Source: Sporomusaceae bacterium UBA1887
GTDB taxonomy: Bacteria; Bacillota; Negativicutes; Sporomusales; DSM-15969
Length of the DNA: 7,124 nt
Direction: 5' to 3'
NCBI GenBank assembly: GCA_002337925.1
Contig: DDHB01000042.1
Coordinates: forward strand, 49,257-56,380
Part shown: positions 1-6,687 of the stretch, piece after piece
Layout: each line of letters starts with the position of its first letter
How positions within the stretch are numbered: the first letter of the stretch is position 1
The notes under the pieces: model-generated
The model's input: only the letters and a program-made list of their open reading frames with translations
Databases searched by the model: none
Told to the model about the DNA's origin: nothing
Made by a program: the position numbers and the translations under genes

Positions 1-1
1 A

Positions 2-1339
2 ACAACAGATGATTTCTTGCATATTGATCTTGTATATTTAACCTCGGAAATTGAACGCCAGCTAGATGATCAAACACAACCAACCGAATTAGTTTCTATT
101 GAACGGGCTTTTCTGGTAGGTGTAGAGAGGCAGGGGGCCTGGGAGGTAAAAGACTCCCTTAATGAATTGAGACAGCTGGCTGAAACAGCTGGCGCAATTG
201 TAACAGGAATGACCTGGCAAAAGAGAGATAAGCCCGACGCGGCTTTATTTATTGGTAAGGGTAAAGTTGAAGAAATCAATTTACTTCGGCAAGAGCAGCG
301 AGCCAATGTAATTATATTCGACGATGAGCTATCGCCAGCCCAGCAGCGAAATCTCGAACAAGCATTAGGCTGTAAAATTGTAGACCGGACAGCACTAATT
401 CTTGATATATTTGCTCAGCGTGCCCGCAGCCATGAAGGGAAGCTGCAAGTTGAGCTTGCCCAACTGCGTTATAATTTACCACGTTTAGGCGGTCAGGGGT
501 TAGTTTTATCCCGTCTTGGCGGCGGTATTGGTACAAGGGGACCGGGCGAAACAAAACTGGAAGTTGACAGACGCCGTATTCGCTCGCGCATAAGTGATAT
601 TGAACAGGAAATAGACTCCATTCGAAAGCAACGCATTCTCCAGCGCAAACGACGTCTTAACAGCCGCATTCCAACTATTGCTCTAGTGGGCTATACAAAT
701 GCAGGAAAATCCACTTTATTAAATGCATTAACTTCTGCCGGTGTTTTGGCTGAGGATAAATTATTTGCCACACTTGATCCGACTACCCGTCGCATAACTT
801 TACCAAATTCGCAAGAAGTTCTAATCACAGACACTGTCGGATTCATTCAGAAACTTCCGCATCAGCTTGTTGCCGCTTTTCGGGCAACCTTGGAAGAAGT
901 ATTGGAAGCCGATTTAGTCCTGCACATTGTTGATGGCAGCCATTCGCGCTACCAGGAGCAAATTAAAGCGGTTTATGATGTACTGCGCAAACTTGGAGCA
1001 GACAACAAGTTGATGCTGACTGTTTACAATAAAATGGATACAGCGAATAATCCGCCCATTGCAGAGCGTATTGCAGCTGAAACTACCAGTGTCGGTATAT
1101 CTGCTTTATCCGGACTTGGACTACCTGAATTGCTTGAGCTGATTCAAGTAACTCTCCGCCAAACAAAAGTTGACATAGAATTGGTAATACCCTATAATGA
1201 CACAGGTATAATTTCACAACTTTATGACATCGGGGAAGTTTTGAGTACCGAATACCGTGAAACGGGTATTTATATCACGTTATCTGCTGCGCCCGAAATG
1301 ATTACCCGGTTCAGTTGTTATTCCACGGGAGATGAATAA
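2..1339 (+). CDS. hflX: GTPase HflX, C-terminal part (5' end outside window)
   Basis: HflX is a ribosome-associated GTPase (Obg-HflX superfamily) that in studied bacteria splits or rescues stalled 70S ribosomes. The reading frame is open to the left edge (TTDDF precedes the first possible start, a TTG at 17), and there is no Shine-Dalgarno before that TTG. The gene therefore most likely begins upstream, as in the long clostridial HflX form with an N-terminal extension. Counting from the TTG, the HflX N-terminal domain spans about 30-215, with the family motif TRGPGETK at 173-180 followed by a basic coiled-coil stretch at 185-215. The G domain has G1 GYTNAGKS (225-232), a G2 threonine in TLDPTTR (252-258), G3 DTVGF (272-276), G4 NKMD (338-341) and G5 SAL (362-364). 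A C-terminal domain follows at about 385-440. All nucleotide-binding motifs are intact. The stop lies 2 nt before the next gene, implying co-transcription. Confidence 0.96.
   Translation, partial: TTDDFLHIDLVYLTSEIERQLDDQTQPTELVSIERAFLVGVERQGAWEVKDSLNELRQLAETAGAIVTGMTWQKRDKPDAALFIGKGKVEEINLLRQEQRANVIIFDDELSPAQQRNLEQALGCKIVDRTALILDIFAQRARSHEGKLQVELAQLRYNLPRLGGQGLVLSRLGGGIGTRGPGETKLEVDRRRIRSRISDIEQEIDSIRKQRILQRKRRLNSRIPTIALVGYTNAGKSTLLNALTSAGVLAEDKLFATLDPTTRRITLPNSQEVLITDTVGFIQKLPHQLVAAFRATLEEVLEADLVLHIVDGSHSRYQEQIKAVYDVLRKLGADNKLMLTVYNKMDTANNPPIAERIAAETTSVGISALSGLGLPELLELIQVTLRQTKVDIELVIPYNDTGIISQLYDIGEVLSTEYRETGIYITLSAAPEMITRFSCYSTGDE
1327..1331 (+). promoter_or_regulatory. Ribosome binding site for the ynbB-like gene
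   Basis: GGGAG lies inside the last codons of hflX, 10 nt before the GTG at 1342. It supports this GTG as the start and suggests translation of the second gene follows that of hflX. Confidence 0.6.
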
Positions 1340-1341
1340 AA

Positions 1342-2586
1342 GTGAGCGAGTTTTCACCAGACCTTTTATCGTACCGCGACCAGGCAATGAGCCAATCAAT
1401 GCCCTATTTCGCGGTTGTCGATCAAATATCCGAATACAATACCAAACGTCTTTTGCAGGTTTTTCGTGAATCGCAAGTATCAGATTATCATTTCCGCGCC
1501 ACAACTGGTTATGGGTATGGTGATGCTGGCCGGGATAAATTAGATGAAGTATGGGCAAAAATATGCGGCGCAGAAAAAGCATTGGTTCGGAGTCATTTTG
1601 TATCCGGTACCCATGCTTTGGCATCCGTGCTATTTGGCATTTTACGCCCGGGAGATGAATTACTGTCAGTTACTGGCGCACCCTATGATACTATGCAGAC
1701 TGTAATTGGTGCTGCAAGCCCGGCAGTAGGCTCTCTTAAGGAGTATGGCATACATTATAATGAAATTCCCTTAGTGAATGACAAGGTCGATTATGAGGCT
1801 ATTAAAAATACCATTACAGAACGGACCAAAGTAGTCTTGATTCAACGCTCACGAGGCTATAGTATGCGTCATCCTTTACAAATAACGGAGATTGCTGAAT
1901 TATGTGCATATATCAAACAGATTAAATCAGATTGCATTTGTTTTGTTGATAACTGTTATGGAGAATTTGTTGACACGCAAGAGCCGACAGCAGTAGGCGC
2001 TGATATAATGGCAGGTTCTTTGATTAAAAATCCTGGCGGTGGCATTGCTCCGGCCGGCGGCTATGTAGCTGGCCGCGCCGATTTGGTTGAACTTGCTGCT
2101 TGCCGTCTTACAGCGCCGGGAATTGGAAGTCATGTAGGGGCGACCCTTAGCGATAACCGGCTGCTTTTCCAAGGCTTGTTTTTAGCGCCCCATATTGTTG
2201 CCCAATCGATCAAAGGGGCTATTTTTGCTGCGGCCCTATTTTCTTTGCTGGGCTATGAAACAACGCCTTCCTTTGCTGAAAAACGCAGCGATATTATCCA
2301 GGCTATACAATTAGGTTCACCTGAAAAAATGGTAGCCTTTTGCCAGGGACTGCAAACCTATTCTCCTGTTGATGCATTTGTACGTCCAGAGCCTAGCGAT
2401 ATGCCGGGATATTCCGATGCTGTGATTATGGCAGGGGGAACGTTTGTTCAGGGTTCATCAATCGAGCTTAGTGCTGATGGTCCTCTACGTGCTCCGTACA
2501 GCATTTATCTCCAAGGCGGTTTAACCTTTGAACATGCTGTTCTTGGTGTAATGGGAGCTGCTTCGGCAATTTTAGATAAAAAGTAA
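1342..2586 (+). CDS. ynbB: PLP-dependent methionine gamma-lyase family protein (YnbB / 'aluminium resistance' family)
   Basis: This is a 414-residue cytosolic enzyme of PLP fold type I, matching in length and motifs the family called methionine gamma-lyase family or aluminium resistance protein (B. subtilis YnbB). The probable Schiff-base lysine is K229 in GSLIKNPGGG (225-234). D203 in FVDNCYGEF (201-209) is the likely partner of the PLP ring nitrogen. The N-terminal segment FRATTGYGYGD (51-61) and RSHFVSGTHAL (83-93) are typical of the family. No signal peptide or membrane segment is visible. It starts with GTG 2 nt after hflX, and hflX-ynbB adjacency is also found in B. subtilis, so the linkage is old. 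The reaction is not firmly established: the fold predicts C-S or related lyase/transferase chemistry on an amino acid, and the aluminium name should not be taken as function. Family assignment is confident; substrate is unknown. Confidence 0.93.
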   Translation: MSEFSPDLLSYRDQAMSQSMPYFAVVDQISEYNTKRLLQVFRESQVSDYHFRATTGYGYGDAGRDKLDEVWAKICGAEKALVRSHFVSGTHALASVLFGILRPGDELLSVTGAPYDTMQTVIGAASPAVGSLKEYGIHYNEIPLVNDKVDYEAIKNTITERTKVVLIQRSRGYSMRHPLQITEIAELCAYIKQIKSDCICFVDNCYGEFVDTQEPTAVGADIMAGSLIKNPGGGIAPAGGYVAGRADLVELAACRLTAPGIGSHVGATLSDNRLLFQGLFLAPHIVAQSIKGAIFAAALFSLLGYETTPSFAEKRSDIIQAIQLGSPEKMVAFCQGLQTYSPVDAFVRPEPSDMPGYSDAVIMAGGTFVQGSSIELSADGPLRAPYSIYLQGGLTFEHAVLGVMGAASAILDKK

Positions 2587-2593
2587 TAAAATT

Positions 2594-2614
2594 CTTTACA
2601 TATTTACTGTAAAG
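2594..2614. repeat. 7-bp inverted repeat CTTTACA / TGTAAAG
   Basis: CTTTACA (2594-2600) and TGTAAAG (2608-2614) are perfect inverted copies separated by 7 nt, just after the ynbB stop. There is no T-run behind it, so it is a poor intrinsic terminator. It may be an operator or a weak transcript-end hairpin. TTTACA (2595-2600) with TAGATT (2618-2623) at 17-nt spacing could also read as a weak sigma-A promoter. Confidence 0.35.
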
Positions 2615-2620
2615 CCTTAG

Positions 2621-2652
2621 ATTCGACAGGAAAAAAACTTATCTTGTCGAAT
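2621..2652. promoter_or_regulatory. Convergent pair of Spo0A-like boxes (inverted repeat)
   Basis: ATTCGACAG (2621-2629) and TTGTCGAAT (2644-2652) form an inverted repeat. Each arm contains the seven-base core TGTCGAA of the Spo0A box (consensus TTTGTCGAA), one on each strand. Spo0A is the phosphorylated master regulator of sporulation onset. As RNA the element could form an 11-bp stem with one G-U pair and a 10-nt loop, but it has no following T-tract. A protein-binding role is therefore preferred over termination. Binding here would act on the downstream TPR gene. This is based on consensus matching only. Confidence 0.5.
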
Positions 2653-2654
2653 GA
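2626..2654 (+). promoter_or_regulatory. Candidate sigma-H-type promoter for the TPR gene
   Basis: ACAGGAAAA (2626-2634), an 11-nt spacer and GTCGAATGA (2646-2654) fit the B. subtilis sigma-H consensus RNAGGAWWW-N11-12-RNNGAATWW at all but one defined position. Transcription would begin near 2661, giving a leader of about 30 nt before the GTG at 2691. Both elements overlap the flanking Spo0A-like boxes, so Spo0A binding would probably compete with polymerase. Sigma factor assignment is inferred from consensus alone. Confidence 0.4.
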
Positions 2655-2690
2655 GTAACCGTATCTAGAAACCATGTTTGGTGGGATTGT

Positions 2691-3713
2691 GTGGAATATA
2701 CACTAATTACAACGATCGCAATTGTGATTACCACGCTGTTTGTGCACCAACTAGCTAATCGGATTCTGGGCGTTCGCCTGGGAATCAAACCACTGGCACT
2801 TTGTGGTGTATGCTCATTGTTTCTTAGCCTTATTCTTCCACGAATTGTCGTAGGCTTTGCCGGATTAGCTGGAACTATAGGCGTGCTGGCTGTCTTTGCA
2901 ATTATATTTGCTTATTTTGTTGCCTATTACGAAGATTCATTTCAGGGAGACTCTGCTACACATGTTATTGATGAAAATAGTATGTGCGAACAGCTAGCAC
3001 CAATTATCTCAACAGCTCCGCCTTTCTCAACCCTTGCAGAGGATATGAGTTATATTACTGCATCCCATGGAGCTGTTATTTCAAAGCACGAAGCTCGTGA
3101 AGTACCGATTGCTGTTGCCGGAAACGTTCCGGAACCGGTTGTGGAAGAACCGGTAGCCGCAGAAGAGCCTGTCCTTGAAGAACTTGTGGCAGAAGAGCCT
3201 GTCATTGAGGAACTTGTGACAGAAGAACCTATCGTTAATAATTCAAGCTATAATGAAGTAACAGAGGTTGTTTGTACCATGAATCAGCAAATGCCAAAAG
3301 CCTTTGAAACGGTCCTGCCGGATACACAAGATTTAGATACACTCCTTGACTATGCATTTAGTCAAAAAGAGAATAAAGAATATGAGCACGCGTTATCAGC
3401 ATTTCGACATATTCTACAGCTTTTTCCGGAAGATTCAGCTGCTCCTTTTATTACGATTGAAATTGGTAACATTCTGAAGTTGCTAGGTTCTTACGATGAT
3501 GCAATACAAGTATTTGTTGAAGGAAAAACTAGCGCAGCACTTCAGGATGAGTATCAATTTGAGCAGGAGTTTATCAATACGATTGCATATTTACGAATTA
3601 TAAAAAACACTTTAATTCATCGTCGCCTAGGTCTTATTCCTTATCATAAAATTCCAACAGATGTGTTGGAAGAAATTAATGCAGAATTTCGCGAATGGCG
3701 TAATTTAATATAG
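2691..3713 (+). CDS. Membrane-anchored tetratricopeptide-repeat protein of unknown function
   Basis: I do not recognise a named family. The 340-residue protein has three visible parts. The N-terminal region (about 2-80) is hydrophobic with probable membrane segments near 2-19, 34-50 and 52-79. A linker at about 81-210 is acidic and contains a Glu/Pro/Val repeat (148-182) with tandem 10-residue units of the type EEPVxEELVx. The C-terminal part (about 214-285) looks like two TPR helical hairpins, for example YAFSQKENKEYEHALSAF and IGNILKLLGSYDDAIQVF, followed by a helical tail. This suggests a protein-interaction module held at the membrane by a flexible spacer. The start is GTG, preceded by GGTGGGA at 2680-2686, an imperfect ribosome site; no better in-frame start is seen. 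It follows a candidate sigma-H/Spo0A region and is 30 bp ahead of the PRC-barrel gene, so the two are probably co-transcribed. Confidence 0.85.
   Translation: MEYTLITTIAIVITTLFVHQLANRILGVRLGIKPLALCGVCSLFLSLILPRIVVGFAGLAGTIGVLAVFAIIFAYFVAYYEDSFQGDSATHVIDENSMCEQLAPIISTAPPFSTLAEDMSYITASHGAVISKHEAREVPIAVAGNVPEPVVEEPVAAEEPVLEELVAEEPVIEELVTEEPIVNNSSYNEVTEVVCTMNQQMPKAFETVLPDTQDLDTLLDYAFSQKENKEYEHALSAFRHILQLFPEDSAAPFITIEIGNILKLLGSYDDAIQVFVEGKTSAALQDEYQFEQEFINTIAYLRIIKNTLIHRRLGLIPYHKIPTDVLEEINAEFREWRNLI
3161..3236 (+). repeat. 30-bp in-frame tandem repeat in the TPR gene linker
   Basis: Two 30-bp units (3161-3190 and 3191-3220) differ at only three positions and are followed by a partial third copy (3221-3236). 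They encode the acidic units EEPVLEELVA, EEPVIEELVT and EEPIV. A multiple of three keeps the frame, so copy number could change linker length without breaking the gene. Confidence 0.85.
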
Positions 3714-3725
3714 TCAAAAATTAAT

Positions 3726-3731
3726 AGGGGG
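3726..3731 (+). promoter_or_regulatory. Ribosome binding site for the PRC-barrel gene
   Basis: AGGGGG lies 12 nt before the ATG at 3744, a rather long spacing. An ATG at 3734 is too close and its frame stops after eight codons, and an in-frame stop at 3735-3737 excludes an upstream start, so 3744 is preferred. Confidence 0.6.
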
Positions 3732-3743
3732 TTATGAATTTAT

Positions 3744-4553
3744 ATGAAAAAAAGCACTGATATTCTTGGATTGCCTGTAATTAGCATAATGGAAGGCAAG
3801 GAGTTAGGAAATGTTAAAGGCCTGGTAATTAATCCAAATGGCGGCATTGTAACCGCATTGGTTAGAGATGAGATCAAATGGTATCTTGAGGCAAAATTAC
3901 TTCCTTTTTCAGCAATTACCGGCGTTGGTGAATATGCCGTAACAATTGAGGATAGCAGTTCAGTAGCATCGATAACAACTGCACCTGAATTTGAGAAGTT
4001 GTTATCCGATGATATAAAAGTAATCGGCACTAAAGTGTTGACCAAAAGCGGCCGTATTCAAGGCAAAGTAACGGAAATTCTTATTGATGATGCCGGGCAA
4101 ATTACTGCCTGTGAAATAGAAGATGTATCAGGACAATCAGCTGAGATTCCTGCACAACGCATTCTTACCTATGGTAAAGATGTGCTTATCATAAAAGAAA
4201 CTACTGATGAACAACAACCTGTAGCAGCTGCAACTCTTGTCCAGTCTTCAGTTCAACCAATTGCAGACCCTGAGCCTGTAGCAGCAGTACCAGCAGCTCC
4301 TGTAGCAGATGCTGCACCAGCGATCGCTGAAGTTCCAGCACCGGCTGCTGCCACAAATGATGGTAATGCAGATGCTGCTCGCAAGTTTGATGATAAGCAC
4401 CGTAAATATCTTCTAGGAAAAAAAGCTAATCGACGTATTGAAACCGATAATGGCATGGTCATTATTGATCAAGGCGGCGAAATTACAGAGGAAGTATTAC
4501 AAAAAGCTAAATTAGCTGGAAAATTCGTTGAGTTATCGATGAGTATTCAATAA
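3744..4553 (+). CDS. Double PRC-barrel domain protein with Ala/Pro linker and C-terminal module
   Basis: This 269-residue soluble protein has two PRC-barrel-like domains. The first, about 2-70, contains DILGLPVISIMEGKELGNVK, an LVINPNGG turn and LLPFSAITGVGEYAVTI. The second, about 90-152, contains IGTKVLTKSGRIQGKVTEIL and ends RILTYGKDVLII. PRC barrels occur in RimM, photosynthetic reaction-centre H subunits and the small YlmC/YmxH proteins of spore formers; they bind proteins or act at membranes. An Ala/Pro/Val-rich flexible linker (about 155-205) leads to a conserved-looking module (about 213-269) with NGMVIIDQGGEITEEVLQKA. There is no signal peptide, membrane segment or catalytic motif. 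The gene follows the TPR gene by 30 bp and is closed by a strong terminator, so the two probably form one transcript. The domain call is good; the cellular role is unknown. Confidence 0.86.
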   Translation: MKKSTDILGLPVISIMEGKELGNVKGLVINPNGGIVTALVRDEIKWYLEAKLLPFSAITGVGEYAVTIEDSSSVASITTAPEFEKLLSDDIKVIGTKVLTKSGRIQGKVTEILIDDAGQITACEIEDVSGQSAEIPAQRILTYGKDVLIIKETTDEQQPVAAATLVQSSVQPIADPEPVAAVPAAPVADAAPAIAEVPAPAAATNDGNADAARKFDDKHRKYLLGKKANRRIETDNGMVIIDQGGEITEEVLQKAKLAGKFVELSMSIQ

Positions 4554-4557
4554 GTAA

Positions 4558-4589
4558 AGAGCCCCCTTTTTACGGGGGCTTTGCTTCTT
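4558..4589 (+). terminator. Rho-independent terminator after the PRC-barrel gene
   Basis: AGCCCCC (4560-4566) pairs with GGGGGCT (4574-4580) around a 7-nt loop, extended by a G-U and an A-U pair. An imperfect T-rich run (TTGCTTCTT) follows. It lies 5 nt after the stop codon and separates the TPR/PRC transcript from the VanW-family gene. Confidence 0.88.
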
Positions 4590-4620
4590 AATAGCGTAAT
4601 ATAAGATCGGAGTGTAAAAA

Positions 4621-5994
4621 ATGCCTGCAGCAAATACTCGCAGAGCTAATTTAACATTGTTTCTTGGTTTAATCATTGCATTTAGCATTATTAGTTTTGT
4701 TGCAGCTAACACCGCATTCATCGTTACAAATGAAATTTACAGTGGCGTTTCAGTCGCAGATATTCCACTAGGCGGACTTTCAGTAAAAGAAGCGGAAGTG
4801 AAAATTCGTGAAAGAATACTTATCCGAATGTCACAGCCGATTCAACTTCATTATAAAGATAAAACATGGCCAATTTCGTTAGAAGAGATTAATGTAGCCA
4901 TTGATGCATCTTCATTAGCCCAAAAAGCTTATGAGATAGGCAGAACAGGAAATATATTTCATCAATTACAAGAGCGGTATTTGACAGTCAATCGAGGTTA
5001 TATCATACCAATTGCAGTTGCTTATGATACTGCTAAATTAGAACTTATTCTTCATTCTATTGCACAATCCCTAGATACGAAGGCTCAAAATGCAACGCTC
5101 TTGTATAATGGTTCGGATGTTACTGTCATTCCAGAAGTGATCGGTAAAAAACTTGATATTCATAAAACAGTAGCAGAATTTACTACGCAGCTTAATAACC
5201 AATTAAATTTTTCTGTACCATTAGTTGTAGATGAGATTAACCCGGTGATTTATGCTGCGGATTTATCCTCTATTGATAGTTTAATTACCTCCTATACTAC
5301 ACAATTTGATGCTTTTAATACAAATCGTGCTGAAAACATTCGACTTGCGGCACGTAGTATTAACGGTACGCTTGTAAAACAGGGAGATGATTTTTCTTTT
5401 AATCGTAATGTTGGTCTTCGTTTAGCGGAATATGGTTATAAAGAAGCGCCGGTATTTATTGAAGGAAAAATTGTACCTGATTGGGGTGGGGGAGTTTGCC
5501 AGGTCAGCAGCACTCTCTATAATGCCGTACTGCTTGCCGATATGAGTATTGAAGAGCGTACTTCTCATTTTTACCCACCAGGATATGTACCAATTGGCCA
5601 GGATGCAACAGTGGCTGATAACCTGCTGGATTTTAGATTTAAGAATTCCACTGAAACCAACATATACATTAAAAGTGAGGTTTCCGATGACCAGCTGACT
5701 ATTTACATCTTGGGTAAACAGCTGGAAAACAGACCAAACATTCAAGTTGTCGCGACAGATACCAAGGTTATTGAACCAAAAACAATTATTAAGCAAGATG
5801 CGACATTAGATCTTGGTAAGCAGCTGACGGAAGTTGAAGGTCAAAAAGGGTTTCACGTCACAACTTACCGTATTAAGAAAAGTAATGATGGCAAAGAAAT
5901 TAGTCGTGAGTTACTGGCAAATGATGAATTTAAAGCTGTAGATAAAGTCATTCGCGTAGGCACTAAAGCTTTGCCGCAGCAAAAATCCAAATAG
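4621..5994 (+). CDS. VanW family protein with N-terminal anchor, peptidoglycan-binding-like and G5-like domains
   Basis: The 457-residue protein is probably exported and anchored by a single hydrophobic segment at about 11-34, after a short basic N-terminus. Residues about 45-205 resemble the YoaR-type putative peptidoglycan-binding region that precedes VanW domains (GVSVADIPLGGLSVKEAE near 42-59). The VanW domain is at about 230-365, with the signature GGGVCQVSSTLYNAVL (289-304) and the downstream HFYPPGYVPIGQDATV (316-331). The C-terminal 373-448 looks like a G5 domain (KGFHVTTYRI, then DKVIRVGTK), a fold linked to cell-wall or glycan binding. The ATG has GGAG at 4609-4612, 8 nt upstream. 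A terminator precedes it, and only weak promoter-like sequence (TATAAG at 4600-4605) is visible in the short gap. VanW proteins are common cell-envelope proteins of unclear function; nothing else from a vancomycin resistance cluster is present. Confidence 0.93.
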   Translation: MPAANTRRANLTLFLGLIIAFSIISFVAANTAFIVTNEIYSGVSVADIPLGGLSVKEAEVKIRERILIRMSQPIQLHYKDKTWPISLEEINVAIDASSLAQKAYEIGRTGNIFHQLQERYLTVNRGYIIPIAVAYDTAKLELILHSIAQSLDTKAQNATLLYNGSDVTVIPEVIGKKLDIHKTVAEFTTQLNNQLNFSVPLVVDEINPVIYAADLSSIDSLITSYTTQFDAFNTNRAENIRLAARSINGTLVKQGDDFSFNRNVGLRLAEYGYKEAPVFIEGKIVPDWGGGVCQVSSTLYNAVLLADMSIEERTSHFYPPGYVPIGQDATVADNLLDFRFKNSTETNIYIKSEVSDDQLTIYILGKQLENRPNIQVVATDTKVIEPKTIIKQDATLDLGKQLTEVEGQKGFHVTTYRIKKSNDGKEISRELLANDEFKAVDKVIRVGTKALPQQKSK

Positions 5995-6000
5995 CGAGTA

Positions 6001-6044
6001 ATAAAAAGCAATAGCCGTGAATATTCACGGCTATTGCTTTTTAT
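6001..6044. terminator. Bidirectional terminator, perfect 44-bp palindrome
   Basis: The two 22-nt arms (6001-6022 and 6023-6044) are exactly complementary, with a minimal AATATT loop. The stem has a GC-rich core (AGCCGTG/CACGGCT), an A-run on the 5' side and a T-run on the 3' side. It therefore reads as an intrinsic terminator on both strands. It sits between the convergent vanW-family stop (5992-5994) and lexA stop (6065-6067), serving both. Confidence 0.95.
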
Positions 6045-6064
6045 ATTGTTAGCGCTTGCTATTT

Positions 6065-6679
6065 CTATAACAGTCGGAAAACACCGATGACTTTGCCTAA
6101 TATAGTGACATCGCGGCTAAAAATCGGATCATAGGCTGGATTCTCAGGCTGTAGGCGAATCCGGTCGTGTTCTTTATAAAATCGTTTTACCGTAGCCTCA
6201 TCATCAATCATGGCAACAATAATATCACCATTATTAGCTGAGCGCTGAACGCGAACAATAATCAGATCGCCGTCCAGGATGCCGGCATTCATCATGCTGT
6301 CTCCCTGGACAGTAAGCATAAATGTTTCCTCTTCACCAACTAATTCGGTCGGAAGGGGATATGTTTCTTCAATGTTTTCTATCGCCAGAATAGGCTGACC
6401 GGCAGTTACCTTACCGATCAATGGTATCGGGGTAAGACGCTTTTGCCTCCAGGGAGCTTCATCAAGTACATCGATTGCTCTCGGCTTAGTTGGGTCGCGT
6501 TTTATAAAACCCATTTCTTCTAATTTGGCTAAATGACCATGCACAGTTGAGCTGGAACTTAATCCAACAGCCTCGCCAATTTCTCTGACGGAAGGGGGAT
6601 AACCTTTAGAACGAAGGGTATCCTTAATATGCTTCAAAATTTGTTTTTGGCGGTTATTTATCAAACATTCTTTATTCAC
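6065..6679 (-). CDS. lexA: SOS transcriptional repressor LexA
   Basis: LexA represses DNA-damage genes and is inactivated by RecA-filament-stimulated self-cleavage. This 204-residue protein has the usual family length. The N-terminal winged helix-turn-helix is at about 1-70, with PPSVREIGEAVGLSSSSTVH (28-47) as the DNA-reading part and the wing near DPTKPRAIDV (62-71). The self-cleavage bond is Ala93-Gly94 in GKVTAGQP (89-96). The catalytic serine is S128 in GDSMM and the catalytic lysine is K165 in ATVKRFY, so the S24-type latent peptidase is complete. The start is GTG, chosen because AGGAG lies 9 nt upstream at 6693-6689 on this strand. The promoter region holds an SOS box overlapping the -35, implying autoregulation, and the gene is divergent from a yneA-like SOS gene as in Bacillus. 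It is convergent with the vanW-family gene through a shared terminator. Confidence 0.98.
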   Translation of the reverse strand: MNKECLINNRQKQILKHIKDTLRSKGYPPSVREIGEAVGLSSSSTVHGHLAKLEEMGFIKRDPTKPRAIDVLDEAPWRQKRLTPIPLIGKVTAGQPILAIENIEETYPLPTELVGEEETFMLTVQGDSMMNAGILDGDLIIVRVQRSANNGDIIVAMIDDEATVKRFYKEHDRIRLQPENPAYDPIFSRDVTILGKVIGVFRLL

Positions 6680-6687
6680 AGGAATCC

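Noticed and set aside
1280..1624. A 114-codon minus-strand open frame across the hflX/ynbB junction
   Set aside because: It is antisense to two clear genes, has no domain features, and its composition is that of a shadow frame.
2621..2652. Reading the Spo0A-like inverted repeat as an intrinsic terminator for ynbB
   Set aside because: The stem is moderate and AT-rich and is followed by GAGTAACC rather than a T-run, so it is unlikely to terminate efficiently.
2674..2706. A 10-codon upstream frame (MFGGIVWNIH) overlapping the start of the TPR gene
   Set aside because: It has an ATG but no ribosome site, and the frame is too short to distinguish from chance.
4580..4605. Promoter for the VanW-family gene (TTTGCT with TATAAG)
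   Set aside because: The spacing is only 14 nt and the -35 is weak and overlaps the terminator. I could not support a promoter, though one may exist.
5748..5757. Palindrome TGTCGCGACA inside the VanW-family gene
   Set aside because: It is a 10-bp coding palindrome with only a partial Spo0A core (GCG instead of GAA) and no promoter context; chance is sufficient.
5422..5796. A 124-codon open frame on the minus strand inside the VanW-family gene
   Set aside because: It lies wholly opposite a well-supported VanW/G5 coding frame with a conserved signature motif and shows no recognisable domain.
4621..5994. VanW as evidence of vancomycin resistance
   Set aside because: VanW-domain proteins are widespread in the group. 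No vanH/A/B/X ligase or dipeptidase genes and no VanRS pair occur here.
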